Below, in pieces: positions 21,757 to 31,717 of a stretch of DNA of 64,000 nucleotides. Made by a program: the position numbers and the translations under genes. The stretch covers positions 51,475 through 115,474 of the forward strand of contig CM007324.1 in NCBI GenBank assembly GCA_000333855.2, in the 5' to 3' direction. Position 1 is the stretch's first letter; the number at the start of each line of letters is the position of its first letter. The notes under the pieces were generated by a model, which saw nothing but the letters and a program-made list of their open reading frames with translations, did no database searches and had not been told where the DNA came from. This stretch comes from Endotrypanum monterogeii (taxonomy: Eukaryota; Euglenozoa; Kinetoplastea; Trypanosomatida; Trypanosomatidae).

Positions 21757-22289
21757 TGTGTGTGTGTCTGTATCTTCCTCCCTTGGTACTCCATCGCTTC
21801 ATGGACAGTGCACACCGGCTGTGAAGAGTAGCACACACACATCACAGTGAGGAAAAAAAAAATAAGAGAGAGAACCAGATCATCAAAATAGCATCTGGAT
21901 AATACAGCTAGATGAACACACCGAATGCACACACACACGGGCGCACACAAAGATCGTGTTTGTGTTTGCCCTTTTTTTTCTTTTCTCTATAATGTTTCCT
22001 CTTCCCATTTTTTTTTTTCTGCCCCCCCCCCTCCCGCAAACACACACATACACACACACATATATATATATGTGTTTATATAATGGCTCGTGCGTCCACC
22101 ACCATCCCGTCACTGCTGCACAACAAGGACAACTTCAGAGCTTCACTGTTGCACATCTACCCTAGTGTCTGATAAGGGAAAAGCGGGAGAAGTGAGGGCA
22201 TAACGTAGCAGAAAGACGATCCCTTACCCAATCACACACACATCACATCACATCACGGAGAGGCGAGGAAAGAAGACGAAGTTGAACCG
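21571..22289. other. Intergenic region with (GT)n repeat
   Basis: It holds a (GT)n run interrupted once at 21719-21768, (CA)n and (TA)n runs near 22041-22070, and T- and C-runs near 22005-22034. No gene is supported. Confidence 0.75.
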
Positions 22290-23729
22290 ATGCGGTGCAC
22301 CGTGTCGCGTGCCAACGTGGCGGCGCTGTACGAATTTGTTGATGGTAATTTTTTAAACAACAAGCGACCGGCGATTCCGGGTGGGGCGTGGCCGGTGGAA
22401 AGTCTGCGTCGTAAGAGCCTCGCTGACTTGCAACAGATATGGTTGACGCTGCTGAAGGAGCGCAACATGCTGAGTACTGTCAAGGAGCACTATTTAAAGC
22501 ATCAGGAAGAACTCGGCGCGATGCCGGCGCCGTCTCGTCTGAAAATGATAGAGGATTCGATGGACAATGTGAAGCGGGTTGTGAAGGAGCGCGATGCGGA
22601 GGCAACCGCGGAAGCGCTGCGTATATTCAAGGAACGCCTCGCTAAGGGTATCTACCGCTACCCACCGGGGCCGCCACCCCCACCCGGGGCCCATGATCCG
22701 ACGAGCACGGTAAAGCTGATGTTGAGCCGCCGTGTCGACGAGGAGCGGCTTCGGGAGCTGCTCGGTCGCTTCGATATTTTCGAGGCGCACAAGGGCATTG
22801 TGAAGCTAACGATGCAGCTGCCCGAGGAGGTGCTAATGAAAAAGTGCGACGCAGAGCAGCTGTGGCAGCAGTACATGACGGAATGCCGTGATATCGAGGA
22901 ATACTACAAATGGCCTGGCAGCACCACTGGAAGCTCCGAGCCCGCGAGCCTTTACGACTACACGCTGGTGGAGCTGGCCCCGGGAACATACAATGGGAAT
23001 CCCTGCACATCGGCAACAGAGTCGAACGGCAAGGAGGACGGCGACGCAGAAGCCCGCGGTGTCCCGCCGGCAGCGAAAATACCAGTGCCTCCCCCTAAGA
23101 CGCGGCCCCCACCCCCACGCAATCCACTCGAGCACATCAAGTACAATCGGCGCTCTGCACTCAGCAAGGCAGTCATACAGCTTTCATATTTTCCCAACAT
23201 CACATCCTCACCGCCGCGGTTCTCGAAAGCGGAAGACGTGCCGCGTCCGGTACACCCCGACGAGATCGAAGGCCCTTGGGAGGTGCACGTCACCTACGAC
23301 ACAAAGGACGGCTTCCCCTATGTGCAGTCCCTCGGTCTGAAATCAATCGACGGAGCGGCCGTGCTGTCGGTAGAGGAGGTGCCTGCCGCTGCGCAGCCCT
23401 TCGCCGCTGTGGATCCCATCTACCAAGAGGCCGTCCGCCGCGAGGTGGCGCAGGAGGAGACGCTAATGAAATGGCCGAACGTGCCAGCGTGGAAGTATCA
23501 GTACGACATGTACACCAAAAAACATCTGGCCCAGGTAGTGCAGTACAACTACTCGAATGTTGTCGACTACATCGACCGCGAGGTGTTGCTCACCGGCAGA
23601 TCGGTTTGGGAATCACCCATCGACATTGACCCCACATGCGGTGGGATGAAGTCGATCCCAGCACACGCAAAGAAACCAAAACGATATATGACACACGGCC
23701 TGGGCGAGGTGGGTGTAACGGATATCTAG
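22290..23729 (+). CDS. MRPL47: Mitochondrial ribosomal protein uL29m
   Basis: The predicted protein has 479 residues from the ATG at 22290. Residues about 25-60 carry the MRP-L47/uL29m signature: Gly-x-Ala-Trp, then 'LRRKSLADLQQIWLTLLKERNML', which matches the conserved 'Leu-x-x-Lys-Ser-x-x-Asp-Leu ... Trp ... Leu-Leu-Lys-Glu-Arg-Asn-Met-Leu' pattern of eukaryotic mitochondrial L29. The protein is much longer than bacterial L29 (about 65 residues) or human MRPL47 (about 250), as trypanosomatid mitoribosomal proteins usually are. The remaining 350 residues are basic and Pro-rich with no further domain I recognise. It should sit near the peptide exit tunnel of the mitochondrial large subunit. 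No sharp presequence is visible. Confidence 0.85.
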   Translation: MRCTVSRANVAALYEFVDGNFLNNKRPAIPGGAWPVESLRRKSLADLQQIWLTLLKERNMLSTVKEHYLKHQEELGAMPAPSRLKMIEDSMDNVKRVVKERDAEATAEALRIFKERLAKGIYRYPPGPPPPPGAHDPTSTVKLMLSRRVDEERLRELLGRFDIFEAHKGIVKLTMQLPEEVLMKKCDAEQLWQQYMTECRDIEEYYKWPGSTTGSSEPASLYDYTLVELAPGTYNGNPCTSATESNGKEDGDAEARGVPPAAKIPVPPPKTRPPPPRNPLEHIKYNRRSALSKAVIQLSYFPNITSSPPRFSKAEDVPRPVHPDEIEGPWEVHVTYDTKDGFPYVQSLGLKSIDGAAVLSVEEVPAAAQPFAAVDPIYQEAVRREVAQEETLMKWPNVPAWKYQYDMYTKKHLAQVVQYNYSNVVDYIDREVLLTGRSVWESPIDIDPTCGGMKSIPAHAKKPKRYMTHGLGEVGVTDI

Positions 23730-23888
23730 AGAAGGAAGCAGTGACGATCCGCCCCTCTCTTCTTCTCCCCCCCCCCTTACCGTATTCCCTCAGCCCCCGC
23801 CGCCACTACCTTGACAGCGCGCTGCTTACTAGTGTGCGATGGACATCTTTTTTTTTTTTGTTACATTCTTTGGTGTATTTGTATGTGT

Positions 23889-23927
<39 letters not shown>

Positions 23928-24594
23928 TATCTTGGGTGATGCTCAGAGGAATACATGCGGGTGTCTGATGGCGTTCAGCTCACACGGAAGTGTACTGGAG
24001 AGAGGGGGGGAATGAAAACGAAAGCCACTGCAGAGACACCCGGCGCCCCCATCTCCTCTCCTCTGTCGCCTCCCCAAACGTGGCGTCTCGCTCACCCCCT
24101 GCACCTTTTTTTTTCTTTCCTCCCCCCCCTCCCTTCCTCGGATCCGCTGCCCCTGTGCAGCGAGGGTACAGGTCGTGGAAAGGAGGGGAAGCACGACTCG
24201 TCAACACCACCACTCGCAAACGACGTCGAAGGAGAGGGATCACGGGGGGGGGGAATCGTATAAAACTTAATTCTTAGACGATCACCCGACCGCCCAGCAC
24301 ACACGGATGCTACCCGCTGTTGTGCGATGATGATGCCAATATATAAGGAGGGGACGAGAGGGGGCGGTAGAGAAAACCGCCTATGCGTCAGTTAACGTCT
24401 TGACTGTGCAATTGTACACCACACCAACTCCACAGGGGGGGGCGTTCCGGTCATCCCCCCCCCTCCTCCTCTCCAGTCATGTCTATCACCACGCACACTC
24501 AATCCCTCCTTCTACACTTCTGCATGGACGTATTGGCTGCGTAACCGATGTCGACCATGGAACTGTTGGTGACGTTGGCGGAATATACATACAT
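23730..24594. other. Intergenic region with (GT)n repeat
   Basis: It contains a (GT)n run at about 23882-23925, T-runs near 23849-23859, C- and G-runs near 23766, 24122 and 24244, and a pyrimidine tract at 24449-24475. The last 195 bases stay open in frame with the next gene, but only from a TTG, so they are treated as leader. Confidence 0.7.
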
Positions 24595-27500
24595 ATGATT
24601 AACCTTTATTTGGGAGAAGTTAGCATTGTTGGTCTCACCATGAATACGCATAGCGCAGAAGAATCCCACAGCACGGGTGTCACCAATAAATTGACGGGGC
24701 GCCATCGAAGTATCTCCATCACATGTGCAGAGGATCGTGGAGAATATAGCAACACCAGCAACCGCATGGCCGCTGCTACGACCGGGTCCCTCACGTCATG
24801 GCGCCAAATGTTCTCTGCCCCCTCCAACAACGCGATCGGACCCAGCGCGTCATTAACCCCCACTGTCGGTGTGGCAAGCACTACGCCACCACAAGCACGT
24901 CTTCGGCCGACAAGTCGGCCGCACCGTCGAGCGTCCCATCCATTATGGGGTGGGATGCCGGCAGTGCGCAGTGGCGCAACGACGGTGAACAGCGCTGGCA
25001 GCAACAGCGCCGCCGGTAACACCAATGTATATACGCTGCAGCTGCCGGGCGACGACGGCGGCGTTGAGATGGCAGCTGCACAGCCGCTGCTGCTGGGCGC
25101 ACTGCGCATGCGCGAAACATACAAGAACATTGACAAGGGCCAATGTGAGGTGACCAGTCTCGGCAGCGGCACCCCCAGCATTGCAGCAGGTGCCGCCGCC
25201 ACGCCGCTCGAGGCAAGCCGCAATACACAATCTATTCAAGGGACCCAAAGTAGTTTGATCCAGCTCGGGCCCCAGCAGCAGCAGCAACAGCAACAACAAC
25301 AGCAGCAGCAACACACACCACTGCCCGTGGCGTGGCCTACTACCCTCCAGCAAGTGGACGGTGTGTTCTACTGGTCAGAAGAAAAGACCCCCATCACCTC
25401 GTGGGCGCAGTTCCACAGCGACGTGCTGGCGCTGGCGGCCTGCGTGCAGCACCCCTCTTGCGTTGCGGCAAGCAAATATCGCCTACTCGTGTTGGAGGAG
25501 AAATATCACCTCCACCGCCTGTACAACGCGGATGTTGAGGAGAACAGTGACCGCTATCGCCGAGGTGGCGGTCTTTTTGCGAACGCCTGCCGCGTCGACA
25601 ATTGTGTTGGTGTCTCCACCGCGATGAACGCCCAGTGGTTAGTGGAATACATCCATCGCACCATTGATGAACACGGCGATGACGTCGTTGCCGTGTCTGA
25701 CACGACGCCACGAGGGAGTCTCGTGTCCACGATCGGTGCTGGTGGCAACACCATGGAAGCCTCGGGTGGGGAGTTGACGCTAACTCGCGTCTGTGAACTG
25801 CTCGACTTCCCTGACCCCTATCTGCTGACGGTGGAGGGGCTTGGCTTGCAGCCCTCAGTAAGCCGCGCCCTGCCCTACTACAACGCACTGGACGCGTCGC
25901 TAAACGGTAGTGGTCGCAACAGCGCTGCGCTGCTTCGCCTGTTTCTCTCGATTGGCCAAAATCCTCAACTTGGGGGAGCGTACCTGGCGGGCGCGGTGCA
26001 GCAGTGTCTGCAGCAGAACGAGTTGCGCACAAGCGGTGCCCAGGCAACGGAGATGGTGCTGGAATTCACCGGCACAGTCCCCCAGGAGTGGGAGAGCACA
26101 GCTTCGTGGGTGCGCACGCACGAGCTGGACAACTTCGGCAGCAATCAGTTCCAAGTGGCCTTCCCAGTCACGAAATGGTGCAGTCGCAGCGGCCGGGACG
26201 GTCGAAAGTCGTTCTTCAACACGCACGCCGGCGGGCCAGACGGCGACGAGACACGCAATAGCCACCCGACCAACAGTCAAGACATGGCCGGCGCTCGCAG
26301 GAGCACCTCGAACTCTATGGGACAAGGGAACACCGCCAGCTTCGCAGCCTCTTCCCCCATCTCGGGTTCCGAGGAGGTGCTGGCCTACGACAACTATCAG
26401 CAACTCCTCGACAGCATATTCCTTCCGCTCTTCACCGCTACGCTGACGCCTGAAGACCCAAAATATGTTGATCTCGCGACGCTGCTGCAGCGCACCGGGG
26501 CCATCGTCCTTACGGGCAGTGAAAATGCCGAGCTCATGGGCAACACCTCCGCGGGCACCGAGACGGGGCACAAGCCTAGTGGTGGCAAGAGTGGGAACCT
26601 CTCCACTGGCGATGCCGCGGCACTGCACGGCGATACGATGAGCACAGTCCAACAACGTCGTCCAGCGGACACGCCGTATACGGAGCCTGTCTCTGTCACG
26701 TACCTCTGCTATTACATATGGGCAAACCTCTGCTCCCTGAACGCCCTTCGCCGACGCCGTGGGCTGAATGTGCTGCAGTTGCGTGTCGTGGCATCCAGCC
26801 CCACGATGGCGAGCACATCCTCAGCGCACAACGCGAGTCTGCTACTTCTTTCCTACCTCATCGCCGATGTCGTCGTCGACGCCGTCGCACTGGACCGACA
26901 GCCGGTACTGCAGTACTTGTACGGAATTGACCAGATTGGCGTGGCCATGTGCCCGGTCGCCCGTAGCAGCCTCGGCACCACGAGCCTGAACGAGCACCCT
27001 GTGGCCAGACTTCTCTGGCGCGGTTTGTGCGTTTCTCTCTGCACCCTGGATCCCTTGTATTACCACAGCTCACAGGAGCCGTTGCTGGAGGAGTACACGG
27101 TGGCAGCAAAGGTTCATCATCTCTCACCAACAGACATCAGCGAGATGGCGCTGCATTCCGTGTGCATGTCGTCGTTTGATGACGAAGTGAAGGGATCGTG
27201 GGTCGGCACGGGACTTCTGTACGAGGGCTGGCGGGCTAACTCCATGGAGCTCACCAGCGTGCCGACGGCGCGGCTGCAGATGCGCCACGAGTCGTGGGCA
27301 GCGGAGCGGAAGCTGCTGATCCTCCCCTCCAGTCCCTTGACCAGTACTGGTATGGGGGTTCCAGGACACCAACCAGGGGACTTCTGCCCGCCATCTGAGG
27401 ACACGCAAAACGGAGCCCGCCGCGATGGGGCTGCGGTATCGGCGGGCGCGGCCATCAGTGCACCCCCGATGCAAGCACCATACACTGTACTCGACACCGC

Positions 27501-30312
27501 CTTCGACTTTCCGCGCGCCGTCCTCATCGGTCCCTTTGATCGCGAGATTCAAAACGCCGGACTGGTACAGGCGCTTCACCACGCCCTGGAGCTGCGCCAC
27601 CAGTACAGCTCGCTGCCGCTGCCACCCCAGGTATCGCCCAGTACCGCGGCCAATGGTGGCGACAGCGTGAGGAGCAGCGACGTCAAGGCCGGCTGGCTGG
27701 CTGCCTTGATCCATGACCCACAGGCAGTCCTGCCCCACCCGACGCAGTCGATGAGCTGGGCCTTCAAGAAAAAAATGCCGTCGCATGAGAAGGAAATGGG
27801 CGGTGGGCGGGCGTCTGGGGGCTCCGGCACCGCCTCCTCCGCGGCCCCTGGCGTTAATTCGTATTTGTTGTTTGATGAGAATGAGTGGAAATACAAAACG
27901 GTGGAGGGCATCATCGTGCCACATGAAGTGCATCAGATCCCGCGCCTGCCGCAGGACTTGTACCGCTACACGGACTTTTGTAATCACGTGGAGGAAATAC
28001 GTAACCTCATTGACAACATCAGCGTCCGCGACTTCGCGCTTCGACGGCTGCAGCTGCTGGAGCACCGATTTAAACTCCACACCGCGGTGAATCACAGCCG
28101 TGAGCTCTGCAGCACCGCCGCGCGTGCATCGCACAATCGCAATTTCTATCAATCGACCAAGGTAGACAATAATATTCGTATGGAGACAGGCATGACGGCG
28201 CGCCAGCTGCTTGCCTTCATTGTAGACAAGGCGATGCACAACGGCGACGATATTGTGTCACACCCCAAGGGCAAAGAACCGCAGACGTTGCGCCAGCTGC
28301 TTTCGGAGCTGCAAATCAAGGCAGACTCGCTGGCCGTGGACGACTTGAACGTGGAGGCCGGTGCCACATCGAGTGACGGCGGCGCCCCACATAACCCGTT
28401 TTCGAGTGAGGAGCAGCCGCAAAATGAGCTGCTTACACTTCTGTTGAAGACAGACAATCAGATGAACGGCCGATACTTCGCTGAGCTCACCAAGCGCACC
28501 TTCGAGGAGCTGTCGCGCGATCAACACACCTTCACAGAAAGCCGACTGCCTGTCTATGGCGCCAGTTCTGAGGAGTGGGCCCTGCTGTCGCACTGGTTTG
28601 ACACCCACGGTATGCATTGCTCGCACAACCAGTGGGTGGTCCAGGTGCCGCGCATCTACAGCTCCCTTCGAAGAGCAGGTCGAGTGTCGAGTTTTGCCGA
28701 ATACCTTGAACACATCTTTGAGCCCCTCTGGCGCATCTCGCTCCACCCGAACAGCGACCCACGTCTTTTCCACTTCATCAACCACATCGCCGCCTTCGAC
28801 TGCGTGGAGGATGAGCGGCGTCCGGACATGCCGCAGCACTTGGCAATGCGGAGCCCACATGAGTGGACAACCGATGAGGAACCGCCGTACAACTACTACC
28901 TCTATCACCTCTACGCCAACCTACGCTCCCTGAACCACTTCCGCCAGCGGCGCCGCTTCTCGATTTTTTCATTCCGTCCTAGCTGCGGTGAGGCTGGCTG
29001 CGTCGATCACCTCATCGGTGGCTTCCTTCTGGCCCAGGGCATCAACTACGGCGTGCGTCTCGCCGACAGTGCGCCGCTACAGTACCTGTTTTACTTGGCC
29101 CAGATTGGTGTCACTATGAGCCCCCTCAGCAACAACACGAAGCTCCAGTTAAATTATCTGCACAACCCCTTCCCCGAGTTCTTCCGGCGTGGGCTGCGTG
29201 TCTCACTCGGGACCGATAGCCCGTTGCTCTACCACCACACGCAGGAGCCGCTGCTGGAGGAGTACTCGATCGCCTCCAAGATTTGGAAGCTGAGTCCGAG
29301 CGACCTGTCCGAGGTGGCGAGGAACAGTGTATTGGTGTCCAACTTCAGTGCAAAATTTAAAGAGGAAAAACTTGGCCCGCTCTACTTCCTCTCCAGCAGT
29401 GCGGGCAACGACATCGCGAAGACACATCTCTCGAATGTACGCATTGCGTACCGCTTCGAGGCCTATCACACCGAAGTCGGTTTTTTGGAGTACATCTCCG
29501 GCCAACACTTCCACCGCGCGCTGCTGACGCTTGCGATGGAGGCGCAGTGCAAGGCAATTTGTGCTGCCACCGTAGGCAGCGGTGGTGAGTTGACTATGGG
29601 GGATCGCGATGAGGGTGTGAAAACAACGTTGGCGGCATACGGCACTGGTGCAAGGAAGAGCAGCAGCGGCAGTGCTCACTCTCACATGGTCGGGCTCATC
29701 GACACAACCACCAAAGAATCAGACCTGGTGCAGCTGGAGACCCAGCGGACGCGTATGCAGCGACAGCTTTTGGACTTGACAACGTCCGTCGCAGACCTCC
29801 ATCGGCAAAACCGCCTCCTCACTGCAAAACTTGCGGAGGAGAAAGAACGCGATCAGCTGGCAGCGCAGATGCGTCGCGAGCGCGTCGATGACAGACTACG
29901 TGAGCTCGAGGGCCTTATGACACAGAAACAGGTGCAACGACACACGGGAGACTCATCGGAAACCAGTCTACAGCAACAGCAAGCACTAGAAGACCGCGGC
30001 GGTGGCCCTGTCCACACCAGAGGGAGCAGTGCTACGTTCGAGCCCGATTTCCTGGCTCGTCCCATCGCTGTGTCGTCGCAGGTAGGTCTGGCGGCGGTCC
30101 GCCCATCCCCAGCAGCACCGTCGCCTGCCACCACGCAGGTTGAACCGCCACAAGCACGCGGATCGAGTGAGCTGCTCTTCACATCTCACGATCGGAGGCA
30201 GCAGCAGAGCGACGTCGTAGCGCAGACGCACCGACTGCTGCCACCGTTGAGGGCCCCCCCCGACCCCTTCACCGCACAGTCGATGGTGTCACCAACGCCA
30301 CCGCCCCAGTGA
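24595..30312 (+). CDS. AMP deaminase-like protein, two degenerate modules
   Basis: The predicted protein has 1905 residues from the first ATG; a second ATG at 24640 is an equally good start. Two AMP deaminase-like halves lie in tandem, at about residues 245-915 and 1100-1660. The second keeps most of the family's backbone, such as 'YLAQIGVTMSPLSNN' and 'EPLLEEYSIASKIWKLS'. The zinc-site His-x-His is replaced: the usual V-D-T-H-I-H reads V-D-N-N-I-R at 1190-1195. R-P-H-C-G-E-A-G reads R-P-S-C-G-E-A-G (Ser 1463), and S-T-D-D-P-L reads G-T-D-S-P-L (1539 on). The first half is further decayed: V-D-N-C-V-G at 334 and C-T-L-D-P-L at 816. Purine deamination is unlikely; a regulatory or scaffold role is the inference. 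A poly-Gln tract and a C-terminal coiled coil (about 1710-1775) are present. Confidence 0.85.
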   Translation: MINLYLGEVSIVGLTMNTHSAEESHSTGVTNKLTGRHRSISITCAEDRGEYSNTSNRMAAATTGSLTSWRQMFSAPSNNAIGPSASLTPTVGVASTTPPQARLRPTSRPHRRASHPLWGGMPAVRSGATTVNSAGSNSAAGNTNVYTLQLPGDDGGVEMAAAQPLLLGALRMRETYKNIDKGQCEVTSLGSGTPSIAAGAAATPLEASRNTQSIQGTQSSLIQLGPQQQQQQQQQQQQQHTPLPVAWPTTLQQVDGVFYWSEEKTPITSWAQFHSDVLALAACVQHPSCVAASKYRLLVLEEKYHLHRLYNADVEENSDRYRRGGGLFANACRVDNCVGVSTAMNAQWLVEYIHRTIDEHGDDVVAVSDTTPRGSLVSTIGAGGNTMEASGGELTLTRVCELLDFPDPYLLTVEGLGLQPSVSRALPYYNALDASLNGSGRNSAALLRLFLSIGQNPQLGGAYLAGAVQQCLQQNELRTSGAQATEMVLEFTGTVPQEWESTASWVRTHELDNFGSNQFQVAFPVTKWCSRSGRDGRKSFFNTHAGGPDGDETRNSHPTNSQDMAGARRSTSNSMGQGNTASFAASSPISGSEEVLAYDNYQQLLDSIFLPLFTATLTPEDPKYVDLATLLQRTGAIVLTGSENAELMGNTSAGTETGHKPSGGKSGNLSTGDAAALHGDTMSTVQQRRPADTPYTEPVSVTYLCYYIWANLCSLNALRRRRGLNVLQLRVVASSPTMASTSSAHNASLLLLSYLIADVVVDAVALDRQPVLQYLYGIDQIGVAMCPVARSSLGTTSLNEHPVARLLWRGLCVSLCTLDPLYYHSSQEPLLEEYTVAAKVHHLSPTDISEMALHSVCMSSFDDEVKGSWVGTGLLYEGWRANSMELTSVPTARLQMRHESWAAERKLLILPSSPLTSTGMGVPGHQPGDFCPPSEDTQNGARRDGAAVSAGAAISAPPMQAPYTVLDTAFDFPRAVLIGPFDREIQNAGLVQALHHALELRHQYSSLPLPPQVSPSTAANGGDSVRSSDVKAGWLAALIHDPQAVLPHPTQSMSWAFKKKMPSHEKEMGGGRASGGSGTASSAAPGVNSYLLFDENEWKYKTVEGIIVPHEVHQIPRLPQDLYRYTDFCNHVEEIRNLIDNISVRDFALRRLQLLEHRFKLHTAVNHSRELCSTAARASHNRNFYQSTKVDNNIRMETGMTARQLLAFIVDKAMHNGDDIVSHPKGKEPQTLRQLLSELQIKADSLAVDDLNVEAGATSSDGGAPHNPFSSEEQPQNELLTLLLKTDNQMNGRYFAELTKRTFEELSRDQHTFTESRLPVYGASSEEWALLSHWFDTHGMHCSHNQWVVQVPRIYSSLRRAGRVSSFAEYLEHIFEPLWRISLHPNSDPRLFHFINHIAAFDCVEDERRPDMPQHLAMRSPHEWTTDEEPPYNYYLYHLYANLRSLNHFRQRRRFSIFSFRPSCGEAGCVDHLIGGFLLAQGINYGVRLADSAPLQYLFYLAQIGVTMSPLSNNTKLQLNYLHNPFPEFFRRGLRVSLGTDSPLLYHHTQEPLLEEYSIASKIWKLSPSDLSEVARNSVLVSNFSAKFKEEKLGPLYFLSSSAGNDIAKTHLSNVRIAYRFEAYHTEVGFLEYISGQHFHRALLTLAMEAQCKAICAATVGSGGELTMGDRDEGVKTTLAAYGTGARKSSSGSAHSHMVGLIDTTTKESDLVQLETQRTRMQRQLLDLTTSVADLHRQNRLLTAKLAEEKERDQLAAQMRRERVDDRLRELEGLMTQKQVQRHTGDSSETSLQQQQALEDRGGGPVHTRGSSATFEPDFLARPIAVSSQVGLAAVRPSPAAPSPATTQVEPPQARGSSELLFTSHDRRQQQSDVVAQTHRLLPPLRAPPDPFTAQSMVSPTPPPQ
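25274..25312 (+). repeat. (CAG/CAA)n repeat encoding poly-Gln
   Basis: A run of CAG and CAA codons encodes about 13 consecutive Gln in the N-terminal part of the AMP deaminase-like protein. The mix of both codons suggests the repeat is kept at protein level, though its length may still vary. Confidence 0.9.
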
Positions 30313-31717
30313 TGCTGCTCATCGCACTCCACTGGTCATTAGCGGTAAGGAGAAACCAAAGGCAGGAAGTGGGAATGGGGGGGGGGGGGGGCTTGTAAGG
30401 ACGACGTGCATGTGTCGCAGCAGGGTGTGTTCTCCCCCACCGCTGCGCCTCCCTATCAAATCATGTACAGCTGATAACCAGCGACGCTGACCTCTCGCTT
30501 AGCTGTAGCACTAGCCCCTCTCCCTCCCTCCCTCCCCTCTTGTCACCATTACCACGACCTGTGCATCTCTCAGACAACCTCTGGCCCCCTATGAACGCCA
30601 TACAGACTCGTCGTATTGCGTGGGGGGAAAGCGGGGTGGAACGGTGCTGAAGACGACATCACACTGCACCGTGACTCGTGAAAGCGGCACGCCGATGCCC
30701 CCAACCACCACCACCACGCATCGCTGCGTCAATTCCTGTGTGTGTGTGTGTGTGTGTGTGTGTGAGTGAGTGTGCCCTATGATATACTCTTTTTTCTATT
30801 TGATGTACAAAAATAAAATGGTGCCACATCTATATATATACATATACGCAGTGGGAGGTGTAGAAGAGGATGTCTGTTGAGCAAATGGTCAAGAATACTT
30901 GAGCATCCGCGTGTATACATCTATGCGTATGTATGTATGCGCAGATATATATATATATATATATTTTTTCGGTAGAAAAAAAAAGTTTACAAATGTACAT
31001 AAAGGGCGACACGCTGCATACACACGCCCCATCCCCCCTGCCCCCGTCCTGTCCTGTTGCGCGCAAAGAAAATCAAAAGAGAAACAGAAAACATGTGCCG
31101 ATCCCTCCACCACAAGGACACACGCACAACGACAGCCCCTCTCCACCGCCGCCAACTTCCTGTCCACAAGCAAGAGGTAAGAAAAGTAGCGATTAGTGAG
31201 AATGCATGGTGGTCACTACCCAAAGGAGTAGAACACGGGGAGAAACGCTGCACCGCACAGTCGGAAGATGCACTCTATACCTGCCCTTCCCTCCTTATGA
31301 TCATCTCTCGACCCCGCCGCCTTTTGTCATCCACGATGTTACTGTTACCTCACTTGTGGTTTTCTTGTCGATAACAGGGAGGGCCCACATGCCTTGGGGT
31401 CTAGACAACATCCTTTGCTCCGCTGTCGCGCTCGCCTCGAGTACTTTGATCGCCGTTTTTTTTTTTTTAGCGTGATACAGCCCATCCACCCCCACCCCTG
31501 ACAGCGTATTAATCTTTCTAGTGTTTATCGTCAAGCGTACGTGCCTAGATACGTATAGAGAATAGTAGTAGCAGTAGCAGTAGCAATATTTATTTATTTC
31601 TCAGCCATTACCTCTACAGACCGACTGCCATTCTTACCAACTATATATATATATATATATATATTGCTTGCGTACTGGGGTGTAGGTGGGCGGGTGTTGT
31701 AACTTGGTACGAGAACC
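30313..31717. other. Intergenic region
   Basis: It holds a G-run at about 30376-30391, (GT)n at 30738-30764, (TA)n at 30829-30841 and 30944-30963, an A-run near 30976, a T-run near 31457-31468, an (AGTAGC)-like run at 31564-31585 and (TA)n at 31642-31666. A pyrimidine-rich stretch ending in CAG at 31617-31619 is a possible splice acceptor for the next gene. No gene is supported. Confidence 0.7.

Noticed and set aside
27124..28239. 371-codon open frame on the minus strand
   Set aside because: It lies wholly inside the AMP deaminase-like gene and is antisense to it; the sense frame has recognisable motifs across the same bases. GC-rich coding DNA gives such mirror frames.
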